In this document: in pieces, positions 1 through 12,000 of the stretch
Layout: the number at the start of each line of letters is the position of its first letter
Numbering within the stretch: the first letter of the stretch is position 1
Source of the DNA: Gryganskiella cystojenkinii
Lineage: Eukaryota; Mortierellomycota; Mortierellomycetes; Mortierellales; Mortierellaceae
Reading direction: 5' to 3'
NCBI GenBank assembly: GCA_015852425.1
Contig: JAAAIG010000679.1
Span: forward strand, 6,833 to 21,201
Length of the DNA: 14,369 bases
The notes under the pieces: generated by a model
What the model was told of the DNA's origin: nothing
Seen by the model: the letters and a program-made list of their open reading frames with translations, nothing else
Database searches by the model: none
Made by a program: the position numbers and the translations under genes

Positions 1-3000
1 AGGACATTGTAGGTCTCGGGCATCTCCTCCACGACAGTGATCAAGGAACGTTCAATCTCGTGAACAGACTCGATGCTCTGGGACAAGGACTGCAACGTAG
101 GGTTCGACAACAAGGGCGAAACACCGCCGGCAACAATAGGGTTCAAGTACCAGCGACTAACCGCGGCATCCAGAGAGTGCTTAAGCGACTTGGTCTTTTG
201 CAAGGCATTCTGGACAATCGTGAACATCTGACCACGGACTGCAGAGGTCGAATGACGGACAGAGACTTCAAAGATCAACATGGCATCCGAGAAGAGATCG
301 AGGAGCTGATCGAGAGCGGCCTTGTGCTGCATCAGCATCTTGGGACCATCTTTGTTGAGCGACACAGTGGCGGTCTCCTTGAGGGCAAAGATACCCTCGA
401 ACTGGGAGGCGACACCTCGGATGGTATCCATCGAAGACTTCATGGACTGCAACTCTTGTCTCTGCTCGATCACGAGGTTGACAAGATGCTCAGTGTAACC
501 ACGACCCTTCTCAGCCTCAACCACCGTGATATCCTTGGGCGGCTGCTGCGAAAGACGACGAAGCTGCATCATACGGGCCACGATTCTGTAAAAGTAATCG
601 TCCGACTTCTTCCACAGCTGAGCGACCTGGCTTCCAGCAGGGATGACCTTATCATCCAACTTGGCCTGGGCCTCGATATCCTGAATCTCAGTGGGAGGGA
701 GATGGAAGACATATCCCAAGAGATCCTCCTCGAGACGGACCATGCGATGACGGTTCAGACCCAAGCGCTGCAACAACTTCAACAGATCGACGAGAGCACG
801 CTTGCGGATCGTCTTCAGGTTCTTGAGCTGGGACTTGTTCTCCTCGGTCATCTTGGAGGGTGTATCCTTCTGGAAGTCCTCAATCTGCTGAATGATATCA
901 CCACAAAGCTCTTCCAAAGGCTCAGAATCCGAGGCTGAGAAAACAATGTTCTTGAAGGCGTGTCTCTTCAAGTGACCAAAGGTCGTCTCGAGGTTTGCAA
1001 GGGCCTTGTTAGAGCTGGTGGTAATCAAGCTCTCAAACAACTGACGAACACGGTCCGATGGACTGTTTGACAACGCCAACTCAGAGATCCAAACCTTGGA
1101 GTTAGGCTGGATAATCTCAAAGACGACGCCTTTCTTGTTGGCATGAACAACAGGTGTCTCTAGCTGGTAGTTCGTGATGATGTCCGTCAGGGGCTTTCGG
1201 AGGACGTCACGGTACTTTCTCAGCAACTTGTTGAGACGACGATGGGTCTTGAGCGCAGAGGCCTTGAGAGCATGGATGTTGGTATCCTTCCAACTAGCAA
1301 TCTTGACATGCTCCTTCATCTCCTTCTCGATGGGCTTTTTGAGTGTTGTGACGTAGGTTTGCACGTTCTCAATAAACTGGGCATAGTACTGGTGAACATT
1401 CCAGACGGCGTCCGCAACCTTGGAAGCAACAGTGACTTGGGCAGTCTCGGGGTTGCGCCTCTTGCGCTCCGCCAGAGTGAGCTCGCCACGGATCTGAAGA
1501 TGGTTGTGGAACGTTCTCAAAAGATCCATGCGGGGCAAAAAGTCTCCGACAGTTGAGGCCTGCAAGAACTGATCCATGACGCCCAATAGGGCCTTGACGT
1601 GCGCGTTGACATCCACCGTCTCGCCATCATCAATAGCCAGATCCATGTCTCGAGTAGGCTTGACAACGGATCCGTAAAAGTGGAACCACCAAGAGAACAC
1701 ACCGTCGGCCTGATTCTTGTCCTGGATCTCCAAAAGCTTGGGCCAGCACGTTAATTCCAATTGTCTCCAAGAGATGATCAACGTCTTGAGCTCGTCTTGG
1801 TTATCCAAGACAGAGTACTCTCGACTGGCCACAGATTGCCAGTCCTCGGTCTTGAGCAAAAGGACCTCAAGACCGGCAAGGAGCTTAGCCACGGGAGAAT
1901 CCATCGGGAAGGTCAACAGGCGGTCACAAAAGTCGATCAACGACTGAAGGACAGCGTGCTCGGTCCAGACAGAGAGAATACCTTCGAGACGGTGACGAAG
2001 CTTTTGAAGGATAGGGACGATCCGGACGGCTTCAGCGACTCTCTGATCCTTGTAGAAATCATAAGTTGGCTCTGAAGCCCAGTAGTTGTTGTCCTTGCCC
2101 GTGAGCCAGTCCTCCATCAGAGCACTTGAGAGCATATGGGCACCCTGGGAGGCTGCATCCAAATTATGACTGAACAGCGTCTCACTGACATCCGCCAGCT
2201 CAGACGCACGGTTATACCATGTCCAGATACGGGCACGACGTTCTTGAGGGGTCATGACTGCTCCAGAGCACTTGTTCAACTTGGCAACCTCAAAGACAGC
2301 GCGGTGAAGCTTGCCAATGAGGGTCACATCCTTTTCATCAAAGGTCTTTTCCTCGACAGCGGGGGCTTCCTTTTCTTTACCCTCATCATCGGGAATGGTC
2401 ATGCTGTCGTCCGCAGGCTTGAAGTCATCAGCAAAATCGGGGAACATCTCCTTGAAGGTTTCCTCGTCCATAGCATCATCATCCAGGCCTTCATACTTCC
2501 TGACGCGCTGTTTGTAGAGCGACTCTTGTTCGACAGCAAGCTTTGCAGCGTGCTCTTCACCCTTGGTCCAGATATCGGTCACCTCGGTAAAGAGGTTATC
2601 CAAGTTTTCGACTGAGGCCAAGTTCAAGATGCCGGTGGCGGAGACATCACGGCGTTGATGTTGAAGGGCAGTGATCAAGTACTTGAGGTAGAACGACCAA
2701 GGCTTAGAGACCGTGTTCTTGTCAAAGACGGTACGCTTGACAACCGCGAGCGACGCGGGTTGGGTGACAACATGGAGCGAGTTGAACCTGTCCGAGTTCT
2801 CGACGTGATGGTCAGGGATACGGACCAAAGACGTGACAATAGACTCGAGCGTATCACGATCAGGAACGTCACCCAAAGCACAGGCGGACGAAATCTGACG
2901 GACACCAAACTTGACCTGATAAATGGCCACGACCAAGGGCTGAAGAATATCACGGTAGGCACGGAACTTTTGACCGTTTCGGCGAATAAATTCCTGGGTG

Positions 3001-6000
3001 ACATCCTGAAACAGCTTTTCCTGGTCGAATTGAGCACCATCCTTGATTTTTTCCATTTTGTCAATCAAGGTAGAAAGTGTCTCGGCATTCACAGCAGCCT
3101 TTTGGATCTGCCAGATCTGCTTGAAAAGTTCCTCGAGCTGAGACTTGGCAGGACGAAGAGCCACATCCAATGCAAAGTTTTCAATTTCATGCTCGACCTG
3201 GGAAAGCTCCTGTATCTTTTCGAGGATAATCACGTTCTCATTGGATCCAGTAAACGTTCCCTCAATCTCCTGACGGATTTTGATCTCGGACTGCAACGCC
3301 TCACGCTTCAACTGCAAGGCATGGAGCATAAGGCGGGGCTTAGCGGTAGGGTCCACAGAGTAATCGGGGACGTAGAGGACCAGGAACGTCAAACCGACAT
3401 GAACCCAGGCTTTGCCGTGATGAACCTGAAGTAGAGTCTCGCTCTCGCCAATAACCTGGTAGAACTGAACAGACTGAACAAGATGAGCGAGGGCGAGGGC
3501 GAGGTGACGTCCGATTGCAGAAGGCTTGATAGATACATCTGTCGACTTGAATTTGGACAAGGTCTCCAAGCTGGCGGCAAAGGATTGCTGCTGGCGGGAA
3601 CCAGTGCTCAGAGCCGCAGAAAGGGCCTCGAGGGAACCGAGTTGCTCAGAGAAATCAATCTCTGTGTGCACCTGAACAATTGCATCCAAAATCTAAAGAA
3701 TACAAAAACGAGTGAGGAGTGTTAGAAAAGAACGGCCCTACGAAACGCAAAATAGTTCATTGTTCAATGACACTTGATGCTTACCATGCAAATGGAGGAG
3801 ATCAAGTTGATTAAAGATGCAGCAACACGGTTAACGTGCTTGGAAATACGCGCCTGGTGCGATACCAAGGAACGAGTTTGCTCAAGCTGAATATCCAAGG
3901 AGCTGACCGCAGACTTGGGGAGTGTGGTCCTAAAAGTGAAAAATGAACACAGATCAACAAAATGGCACTCATGTTTTGGACCACTGACAGATATACCAGG
4001 ACAGAAAGACAGCGCCTCCACTTACAAGTAGTTGAAGTACGCAGCACTGTCCACACTCTGGAAAAGTTTGGCGGGACCCTGGACAGCTGTGAACTCACGC
4101 ACATCCTCCGTGGGCTTTTTGCCGCTGAAGGAGTCAAACTTGGAATCCTTGAAGGCATTATGCCAGAGTCGCGCATGCCAGTTGTGCAACACATCCTGAA
4201 CCAAACGGTTGTAGACAGCATGAGTAGTCTCACTCACGTCTAAACAAAAGGGAAAGAAAAGTAGTTTTTTTTTTCGCGATTGTTAGAACTTTTTATCTTT
4301 GAGCATAAGAACGAAATGTCCTCACTCCCTTAAAATAACTGAGTCCAGCTTCTGTTTACCTTTGCTGTCTGAATCAAAGACCCAAATAAGACGCTTGTGG
4401 GGGACAAAGTCAGCTGCAGAACGGGTGGTGCTCTTGAGCGAGAACTCGTGCAAAGCCTTAATCTCGTTCAAGACCTCTTTGGAGAGCTTGGCACCCGCAG
4501 GCAAGAGCTGCTGAAGTTTCGAGAGCAGAGCCATCTCGGATACAGAACTAGAGAAATCCATGATAGGGTACATGAAATCCTCCGCATCCTGATCCGTCTC
4601 TGATCTGATCTTTGTATATCCCTGGAGTTGCTTCTGGACGCCCTCAATTTGCTTGCGAAGATGCTATCGAAAGCGATTAAAAAAATAAGAAATAAGAGTG
4701 AGTAACTAAATCCTTTTTTTTTGGTGTCAAAGTGGAAATCTGAATCGGTTGGGGAGAGGCTCTTTCAACTTACAGCAGGAACGTGTTTGATAGTTTTAAG
4801 CAATAATGCTCCGTTCTCGGGGCTCTGGTCCACAAAGTACAAGGTCGCGATCGCATCCACAAGTGTATCCTTGAACTCGGGCATCCTTCCGATCGCTCTA
4901 GCCTTGGCCAGGATATCCTTGTCCAACAACGATTCATCGGACCAGACATCGATTGTGGAAGCAATCTGCAAAAGATCTTCTTCGACCTCAACCAATTCCT
5001 GAGACGCCAAAACAGACGGGTGAAGGCGTCTCCAGAGGTTCTTCATCAACGTGCCCGTGGTCAAGACCATGGCCTCAGTCATGATGTTGAGACTCTGGAA
5101 AAGAGGACCAAAGAACTCGGACGAGAGCTGGAGCAAGAACTCGCCAGCTTCTGCCATCATCTTGACCAGGATCATGAGCTCTCCAACATTGACAGTGGGC
5201 TGTTGAACGGCCTCCCAGACCATGTCACGCTTGTCAAGGAACAGATGAAGCTTTGTAGCCTATATATAGATTCAGCAAGTATAATAAACATTAGGTACTT
5301 CCAGTCTTTGTTTGTCAATGTGCCGCATTGTTTGACCAGCACTGTCCGTGCACTTACGTTTTCATCGCTGAGTCCGTTCAGGCCATCGATCCACTGTGTA
5401 ACAATGGTCTTGATAGCATTCAAGCAGGGGCTAATTTCTGCAACAACTTGGTGTTGCAAAGGCTTATCCCAAAGCTGACGTTGGTACAAATGTGAGATCT
5501 GGACCGTGTTGGGCTTCTTGCCACGGGCCAGCGCATAGACCTTCTCCTCCGCATAGTCCAACTTCTTGACACGGATAAAAAGACCAATTAAACGAGCGAC
5601 GGCTTGGTACTCGAGCCAATCCGCCATCGCCTCCTCATTCGTCTCACACAGTCTGTCAATCGCCCAGAACAGGTTGGGGTTGGTGCGCATATCAGCAGGC
5701 TATTTAAAAAAAAAAGGCAAGAAAATGAAGACAATGTTAGAAAATGGCACAACAAAAGTCTTCAAGTCATATAACAAAAAAATCAAAATGTAGAATGTTT
5801 ACCTGAGTTCCCAAAAGGTGAGAATTCAACGACAATCTAGTCGCAAGCTGCTCTTTGAGGGCTGCAAGGCGAGTCAAAAGGGGACTCTTGGAAAGCAATC
5901 CCAGGATATGATCCACCATCAAAGCCTGGGCTCGGCTCGACTCTTCCAGGTCGTGAGTCTGCATCAAGTTTCGAATCCAGATCTGACGAAGATCCGAGTC

Positions 6001-9000
6001 ATGTACCGAGTTGGTCTCCAAAAAGTACTGAGCAGCGGTCCAGCTCGCAGTCGTTGGCGCATCCAACAGGAGCAAGTACATCAAGTAAGAACCGTGCAAT
6101 GAAACCGTCGCCAACTTGGACTCCTGTGAGAACAGACGACCGTCCAACAGATGAGGGCAATTAGACACCGACAACGTGTTCTCGAAACCGGAATCGAGCT
6201 CAAACGAAGGTGCCTGGAGAGTTTCGGCCACAGGCAACTCCAAGTGGCTCTCGCCTTCAAGAGTATAGACTTGTTGGACACCATGACGGAGAGCCATCTC
6301 TAAGGGTTCACCGCGCTGAAGACGCTCGACAACGAAACGCGCGTACAGCAACATGTCCTTGGCATTGACAGTTTTCCAGGGTTGCGTCAACTTGTAGTAA
6401 TCCTGGATGTAATGATGAATGCTGCTGATCATCTTGGGCACACCTGAACCACGGATACCGAGACTGTTGGTGATCTTGACGGAATCATGCGTGTTGTTGA
6501 TCCACTCGGCATCCACAAGGGTAATTTCGACACCACGGTTTCTCATCGCACGCGACAATTCACCATATCTGGGGTCGACGGTCATAAAGATCCTGAAATT
6601 GGGATGAGGACGGATAATACGGACCTCACCATCGACTAAACCGCGTTCGTTCACCATCAGCGTGCCGTTGGGCTCCATGAGCGAATTGAGTCGATCCAGG
6701 ACAGAGGGATTACTCAAGTTGGCATTATCGATCAAGAGCCAGTAACCATGCTCCAGAGCATTGATCAATGATCCGTCAATCCACTCGAACCGACCACTCA
6801 CAGAGGTGTTCTCGAGAGCGCGAAGAACCTTGAATTTCTCGTCGAGCTCTTCCATCTCCTTGTTAAACTCGAGATGGAACTCCTGGACCAAGTAACGGAT
6901 CTGGTTCAAGAGCGACTCGATTGCGTTGTTACGCATGACGCGGTCGTCCGCATGATTGCCATCAAACGCGCCACGCTTCGCAAACCGATCCTGAGACTGA
7001 AGAAGATAAAGACTCTGACTGATCTCACGGGCATAAGCGACACTATTGCCTCCGAGTAAGATCATCTCGCGCGAGACACGGCTCGAAAGGCGGGCCAGAC
7101 CAGAGAGGATATGCTCCTGATGACGAGCAATATCGACTTGCTCGAATCCACCCAACAACTCCATGGTATCGACACCAGAGTTCATCGAGAACTCCTCGAG
7201 CTTGTTGCCGGTGAGATTGGCCAACAAACGGACGATCGAGGTCTTGCCGCTGGAGGCAGGTCCGGTCAAAATCGCCATCCAGTTGACCTCCACACACTTC
7301 ATCAGACCCTCCAGAGGAGCGAGCAAAGACTGCATGATGTGCAAATCCTTTCCAAGAACGTTGCTGGTATCTCCATGACGGCGAGCGAGGAGCGAGTGTC
7401 CAACTTGAAGGTTCTTGTCGTCGACGTGGTAGTAAGGTGCCTTGTTGCGGTTATAGGACTGACCAAAGACCTTTTCAAACAAGGCAGTTGTGGCGGCCCT
7501 ATCCTCCTCGGTTCTCATGCGCTGAAGGTAAATAAGATCGAAATGCTCGGCAGGGTCGTGGTTAAAGAGAAGACCGTGTCCTGGCAATGTCATCAACTCC
7601 ATCCAGCGGAAGACATCACGCAAGTTAAACTCCCAGGGACTACCCTTGCGACCAAAGCTCATCTTGACCATCGTCTCTTCAAACATCTGGTAGTTGAACT
7701 CGATCATCTTGCTCATCATCGAGTCTTCGACCTCGGGGAAGAGATGCTTGCAGATAAAGAGGATATCACCGTCCGACAATTGCTCAACAAAAACTTGAGT
7801 GAAACGGTTAACAAAGGACTTTGGGAGACCCTTGCGACCACCTCCCTGCTGAAGTGGGTTCTGAGCGGCAAAGACTCGGAAGTTGGGATCACAATCAAAG
7901 GTCCTGTCCAACTCGGGAATATAGACAGCACCGCGGTGATCCAAACAAGAGTTGAGACCCTCGAGGACACTCTGACTGGCAAGGTTGATCTCATCGAGCA
8001 AGACCCAATCACCGCTCTTCATCGCCTGAAGGAAAGGAGCGTCTCTCCAGGCAAACTCTCCACTGTTACCTCCTTCAACAGGCAGATCAGAACCAAACAG
8101 ATCCATAAGATCAGTCTGCTCCGACAAGTTGATGCGGACCAAATTATGGGCTGAGGCAGTGGCCAGGGCAGAAATCAAGGACGTCTTTCCGACACCGGGA
8201 GAACCCTCAAGTAAGATAGGTTTGCGGAGCTGGAGCGCGCGAAGGACGCGCATGGCATTATCGGTCGTCGTTGGCGCCAAAAGTGTAAATTTGATCTTTT
8301 GGTCCTCAAGTTGACCCTTCTTGATAAAGAAAGGAGTGATACCAAACTCGCCATCGGCATTCTTAACAGAGCCGGTACCTTCAGCAAAGACAGCAGATTC
8401 ACCAATGTCCAGAATGTCGTCCTTCTTGCTCAGAACCGCCAAAGATCGAAGACGGAACTCCTTCAAGAGGTCACCGGTCAAGGAAGCGCCTCCTGCCGAG
8501 GCATTGGATCCAAGGCCGTCCAGCAAGACCAAGCTGCCTCCGTGAACGAAGGCCTCTTCGGCGGACAACTGACCCTTCTTCATGAGTACGTTCATGAATC
8601 GAACCCAGGCTAGAATATCTCTCAAACTGACGACGACACGACTCTTGCCCAGCTCGTGTGTAAACCAACCAATGAAATCCAGGATCCTCTCGGCGAATCC
8701 GGCCATCTCGGTCTTGTACGTGATCTGCTCTTCGATAATCTTGACCAGATCCTCACGATCCGTGACAGCAGGGACCCAGATCTCTGTGAAACGGTTACGA
8801 AGAGCGGGCGAAAGCTCCTTCTTGCCGTAATCACCACCGGGGTTCATGGTGGCCAAGAACTGGAAGTTGGGGACTCCGTTCATCACCTCCACTGTCTTGC
8901 CTCCCTTTTCGGCCAAGACAAGCAGACGATGGGGTTCCAAAACAGAGTTGAGACGCTCCAGAACAGAATCATCTGCCAACGAGATCTCATCCAGAAGGAA

Positions 9001-12000
9001 CAAGTGACCTTCCTTCATAGACTGGACCAAAGGACCGTCATGCCACTCGAACAGGGTTGTGGCCTGACGATAAGCCCTACGGAGCTGAGCAATAATATCC
9101 TTCAGCTCTGTTCCATCTTCCAAAACTCTGGATTCCAAGTGGCCGGTCTTGACACAGTTCTCGAATGCAGTAACAATCACATCCAAGTCGGCCTCCTCAG
9201 GAACAAAAGTCAGCTCGGATCCAGCTTGGACAATAAACCGGGTGAGATCTCCCTTGGTGGTCGCGACAAATCCTTGGTTATTACGGACAGGTCTCTGACC
9301 TCCAAGCAAGTCTGCGGTTTCGGTGTTCTGGTGACAATTGACAATGACTAGCTCGCGGCTCAGGTACTCGGACAACATCTGACAGACAGTCGTCTTTCCG
9401 CATCCAGTCTCGCCGACCAACAACACGGGTTCGTTGTTCTTGAGACAGCGACTGACCAAGGTAAAAAGACGTTTCATGGCCTTGGTCCAGACAACATTTT
9501 CACGGCCCCCATGGAACTTTTCGATATACTCGTGCACTTCGGCACAGTTGTACATCTCATCGAGGTTGATCTTGGAGCGCATAACTTCTTCCAGAACCTC
9601 CTTGACAATCACACGCTCCTCATCCTTGCGACATCTCTCGGCCAAGATCATGTATCCGTCCATAGCCAATTCGTCGTAACTACCAGCACCACGTCCTGCC
9701 CAGCGGAAGAGATCACGAAGGGTGATAAAACCATGGCCTTGCTCAAAGAGACGGGTCGTCTGACGACGCTTCATCAGAGTCTTGTAGACCTCGACCAAGC
9801 GCTTGCAGTAGCTGGGGGGCATGGCGCAACGACGCGAGAGAATCTCCTCCAGTTCACTCTCGGGGATCTCGTCAAAGAACAACTCCAAGAAACGGTTACG
9901 GAAAGCACGTGAGAGCTGCTTACGACCTCCGTACAGACCCGCGGGGTTCTGGGTCGCGAAGAGCATAAAGTCAGGATGGGGTCGGACAATCTCTCCGGTC
10001 TCAGGAATAACCAATTCTCGGTTATCATCCAGCAGACGGTTCAGGGCTTCGAGGACATCACTAGGCGCCAAGTTCAACTCGTCAAGAACGATCCAATAAC
10101 CGTTACGGAGTGCTTCGACCAAGACACCCTCCTGGAAGACAAGTTGACCTTCAGAGTTGGAGATGTAGGTTCCAATGTACTCTTGCAAATCCGTGTGCTC
10201 GTGGTTGTTAATACGGACAAATTTGTGACCGAGTCGGTTAGCAAGATACTCGATCATGGACGTCTTTCCGGACGAAGTAGGACCTTGGATCAGGATAGGG
10301 AACCGCCTTGTCATCACCACGCGCGACAGGTTGTTCAAGTTCAACTCGACTGAGGGTGTCAAGATGTACTGGCCCGCGTCATGGATAGGGTGAGAGCCGC
10401 ACTGGAGCCAGAAATGACCAAACTGGATCACATCCTTGCCCTCCTCAGTCTTGGGTCGCTTGGGGATCTGGGTAATCAAGTTGCGAGGGTTCTTGACAGT
10501 TCTCAACAAGTGTTTTTCAACAAGAGCGCGGACGGTCTTCTCGCTGTCCTTGTTCAACTGGGTCAAGAAGGTCATGCAGAAGGCCTCATACATGGAACGT
10601 CGCAGTCCATAAGTCTCTGTGATCTCGCGCACAAACTGCAACGCACGGGTCAACGTTCTCATGGAGAAGTGAGGACGTTGACCGGCACCGTCCGCCAGCG
10701 CATGGGCGTTACTGAGCTTCTTGACCGCCATGTAAAACTCGGCAATGTCAACAATGGCGACCTCGTCCCGCATAACAACGTTCTTGAGGTAAGCCTTGAT
10801 AATCTCTTGAAGATCATCCATTCTCGCATCTGGTGGGTGGACATAAAACTCTGTGAATCGGTTACGGAGACCAGGGGGGAGATCTTTCTTGCCGACATCA
10901 GTCGCGGGGTTCATGCAAGCAAAGACGCGGAAGCTGGGATGACGAACCACGGGCTCTGAATCACCTCTCTCTGCCAAAAGAATACTGCCCTTGGAGTCCT
11001 GCAACAATCCACTCAGGGACTCCAGGGTCTCAGTCGTGGCGAGATTGATCTCATCCAGCAAGATCCAGTCGCCTCGACGGACAGCCTTGACCAGCGCTCC
11101 CTCCAGGAATGAGAACACAAACTTGGCGGACGAAGCCGAATAGGTCTCCTTGAGTTTCGAGAGTTGATCCGAGAACGTTTGCCAATCCTGTTTCAGCGCA
11201 GGCGAGAACTTTTTCGAGGCCGCAGCCTCGCCCTCAACAGATTGTTTGGGTGCATTGAATTTGCTCTCTGCCATCTCGACGGCCTTGGTCCAGGTCTTGA
11301 TCAACTGCTCCCACTTATCCTTAATGTAGATCTTGTCGACCAGGTTCATAAAGTCTTGGTTCTTTTTCCTGGAGAACGTCCGGGGGAAGAGGTCGTCAAA
11401 CATGGTCTTCAAAGGAACAGCGAGCACCTTGACGTCAACAGGCTTGAAGCCACCCAGCAAATCAGAAGAGTCGGATTGTTGTGACAAATTGATAACGGTG
11501 AGGTCGTGGTTCAGTAAATGAGCGAGCTGTTGAACAACGGTGGTCTTTCCTGTTCCGGTCTCTCCGACCAACAGCGTAGGCTCGTTTAGGCATACAGACA
11601 CGGCGATTCTCTCCAAAAGCTTGGCAGCATGAGCAGTCCTGGCAAAAGTAGGACGCTTGCCCCGCTTACGAGATCCACCATCCTCGACGGTCAAGACTGG
11701 GAGTGTGACACGACCAACAGTGACAACATTCTCCTGAGACTCGTCCAGTTTGGGTGCATAATTGTTGATGTAGTGGAGAACCGTTTGCTCTGGCAAAGTC
11801 AAAGCAGCGCCGACGCGGATCAGGACCTTGACCCAGACGTCGTATTCTGCAATCATGGAACAGAAGCAGTCGACCGCCTCCGAGAACAGATCCTGAAGAA
11901 TTGCTTCATCCACACCTCGGTGTTGGCTGATCAGGTTGCCAAGAGCCGCAAGACCGCCCTTGGCCTGGATCATTGTATCGATACGGGTGCACCACTTGAC

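Larger units (their letters stand above)
1..6276 (-). other. Midasin linker region (residues about 2471 to beyond 4355; interrupted by introns 5-10)
   Basis: The linker is the long helical arm after the AAA ring; in known structures it forms a stem that carries the D/E-rich tail and MIDAS domain back to the ring. It covers the end of exon 5, exons 6-10 and all of exon 11. Recognisable conserved blocks are WHARLWHN in exon 9, the YKQRVRKYEG...FKEMFPDF block near residues 3535-3560 with a modest acidic patch (DDDAMDEE), SWWFHFYGS near 1680, and KRALVDLLKLLQRLGL near residues 4089-4104 (about bases 805-755). Sequence is otherwise weakly conserved and helical. The reading frame is still open at position 1, so the exon continues or is spliced outside the window. 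Confidence 0.85.

Noticed and set aside
60..938. Plus-strand open frame of 292 codons
   Set aside because: It is exactly codon-aligned antisense to midasin exon 11. It is open because TTA, CTA and TCA codons are rare on the coding strand. The translation resembles no family, while the minus strand gives the conserved midasin linker.
2655..3434. Plus-strand open frame of 259 codons
   Set aside because: Same codon-aligned antisense shadow of exon 11; the minus-strand reading matches midasin.
3484..3506. Short GC-rich tandem repeat (GAGGGC units)
   Set aside because: Only about three copies, lying within coding sequence as an Ala-Leu repeat (HLALALAH). It is too short to call a repeat element.
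4265..4274. Homopolymer A/T runs in introns 4, 5, 7 and 8 and at the window end
   Set aside because: Runs of 9-10 bases are ordinary in fungal introns and leaders. They do not look like poly(A) tails of retroelements, as there are no target duplications or element bodies nearby.
4240..4663. Possibility that the linker exons belong to a separate gene or a broken pseudogene
   Set aside because: All junctions keep phase, introns have normal signals, no in-frame stop is left after splicing, and family-like linker blocks continue on both sides.
7111..8154. Plus-strand open frame of 347 codons
   Set aside because: Antisense to the AAA5 and AAA6 modules, whose Walker motifs are intact on the minus strand. 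The plus-strand product shows no recognisable domain.
8656..9351. Plus-strand open frame of 231 codons
   Set aside because: Antisense to the AAA4 module; no domain, promoter or splice context of its own.
10381..10959. Plus-strand open frame of 192 codons
   Set aside because: Antisense to the end of AAA2; explained by codon bias on the coding strand.
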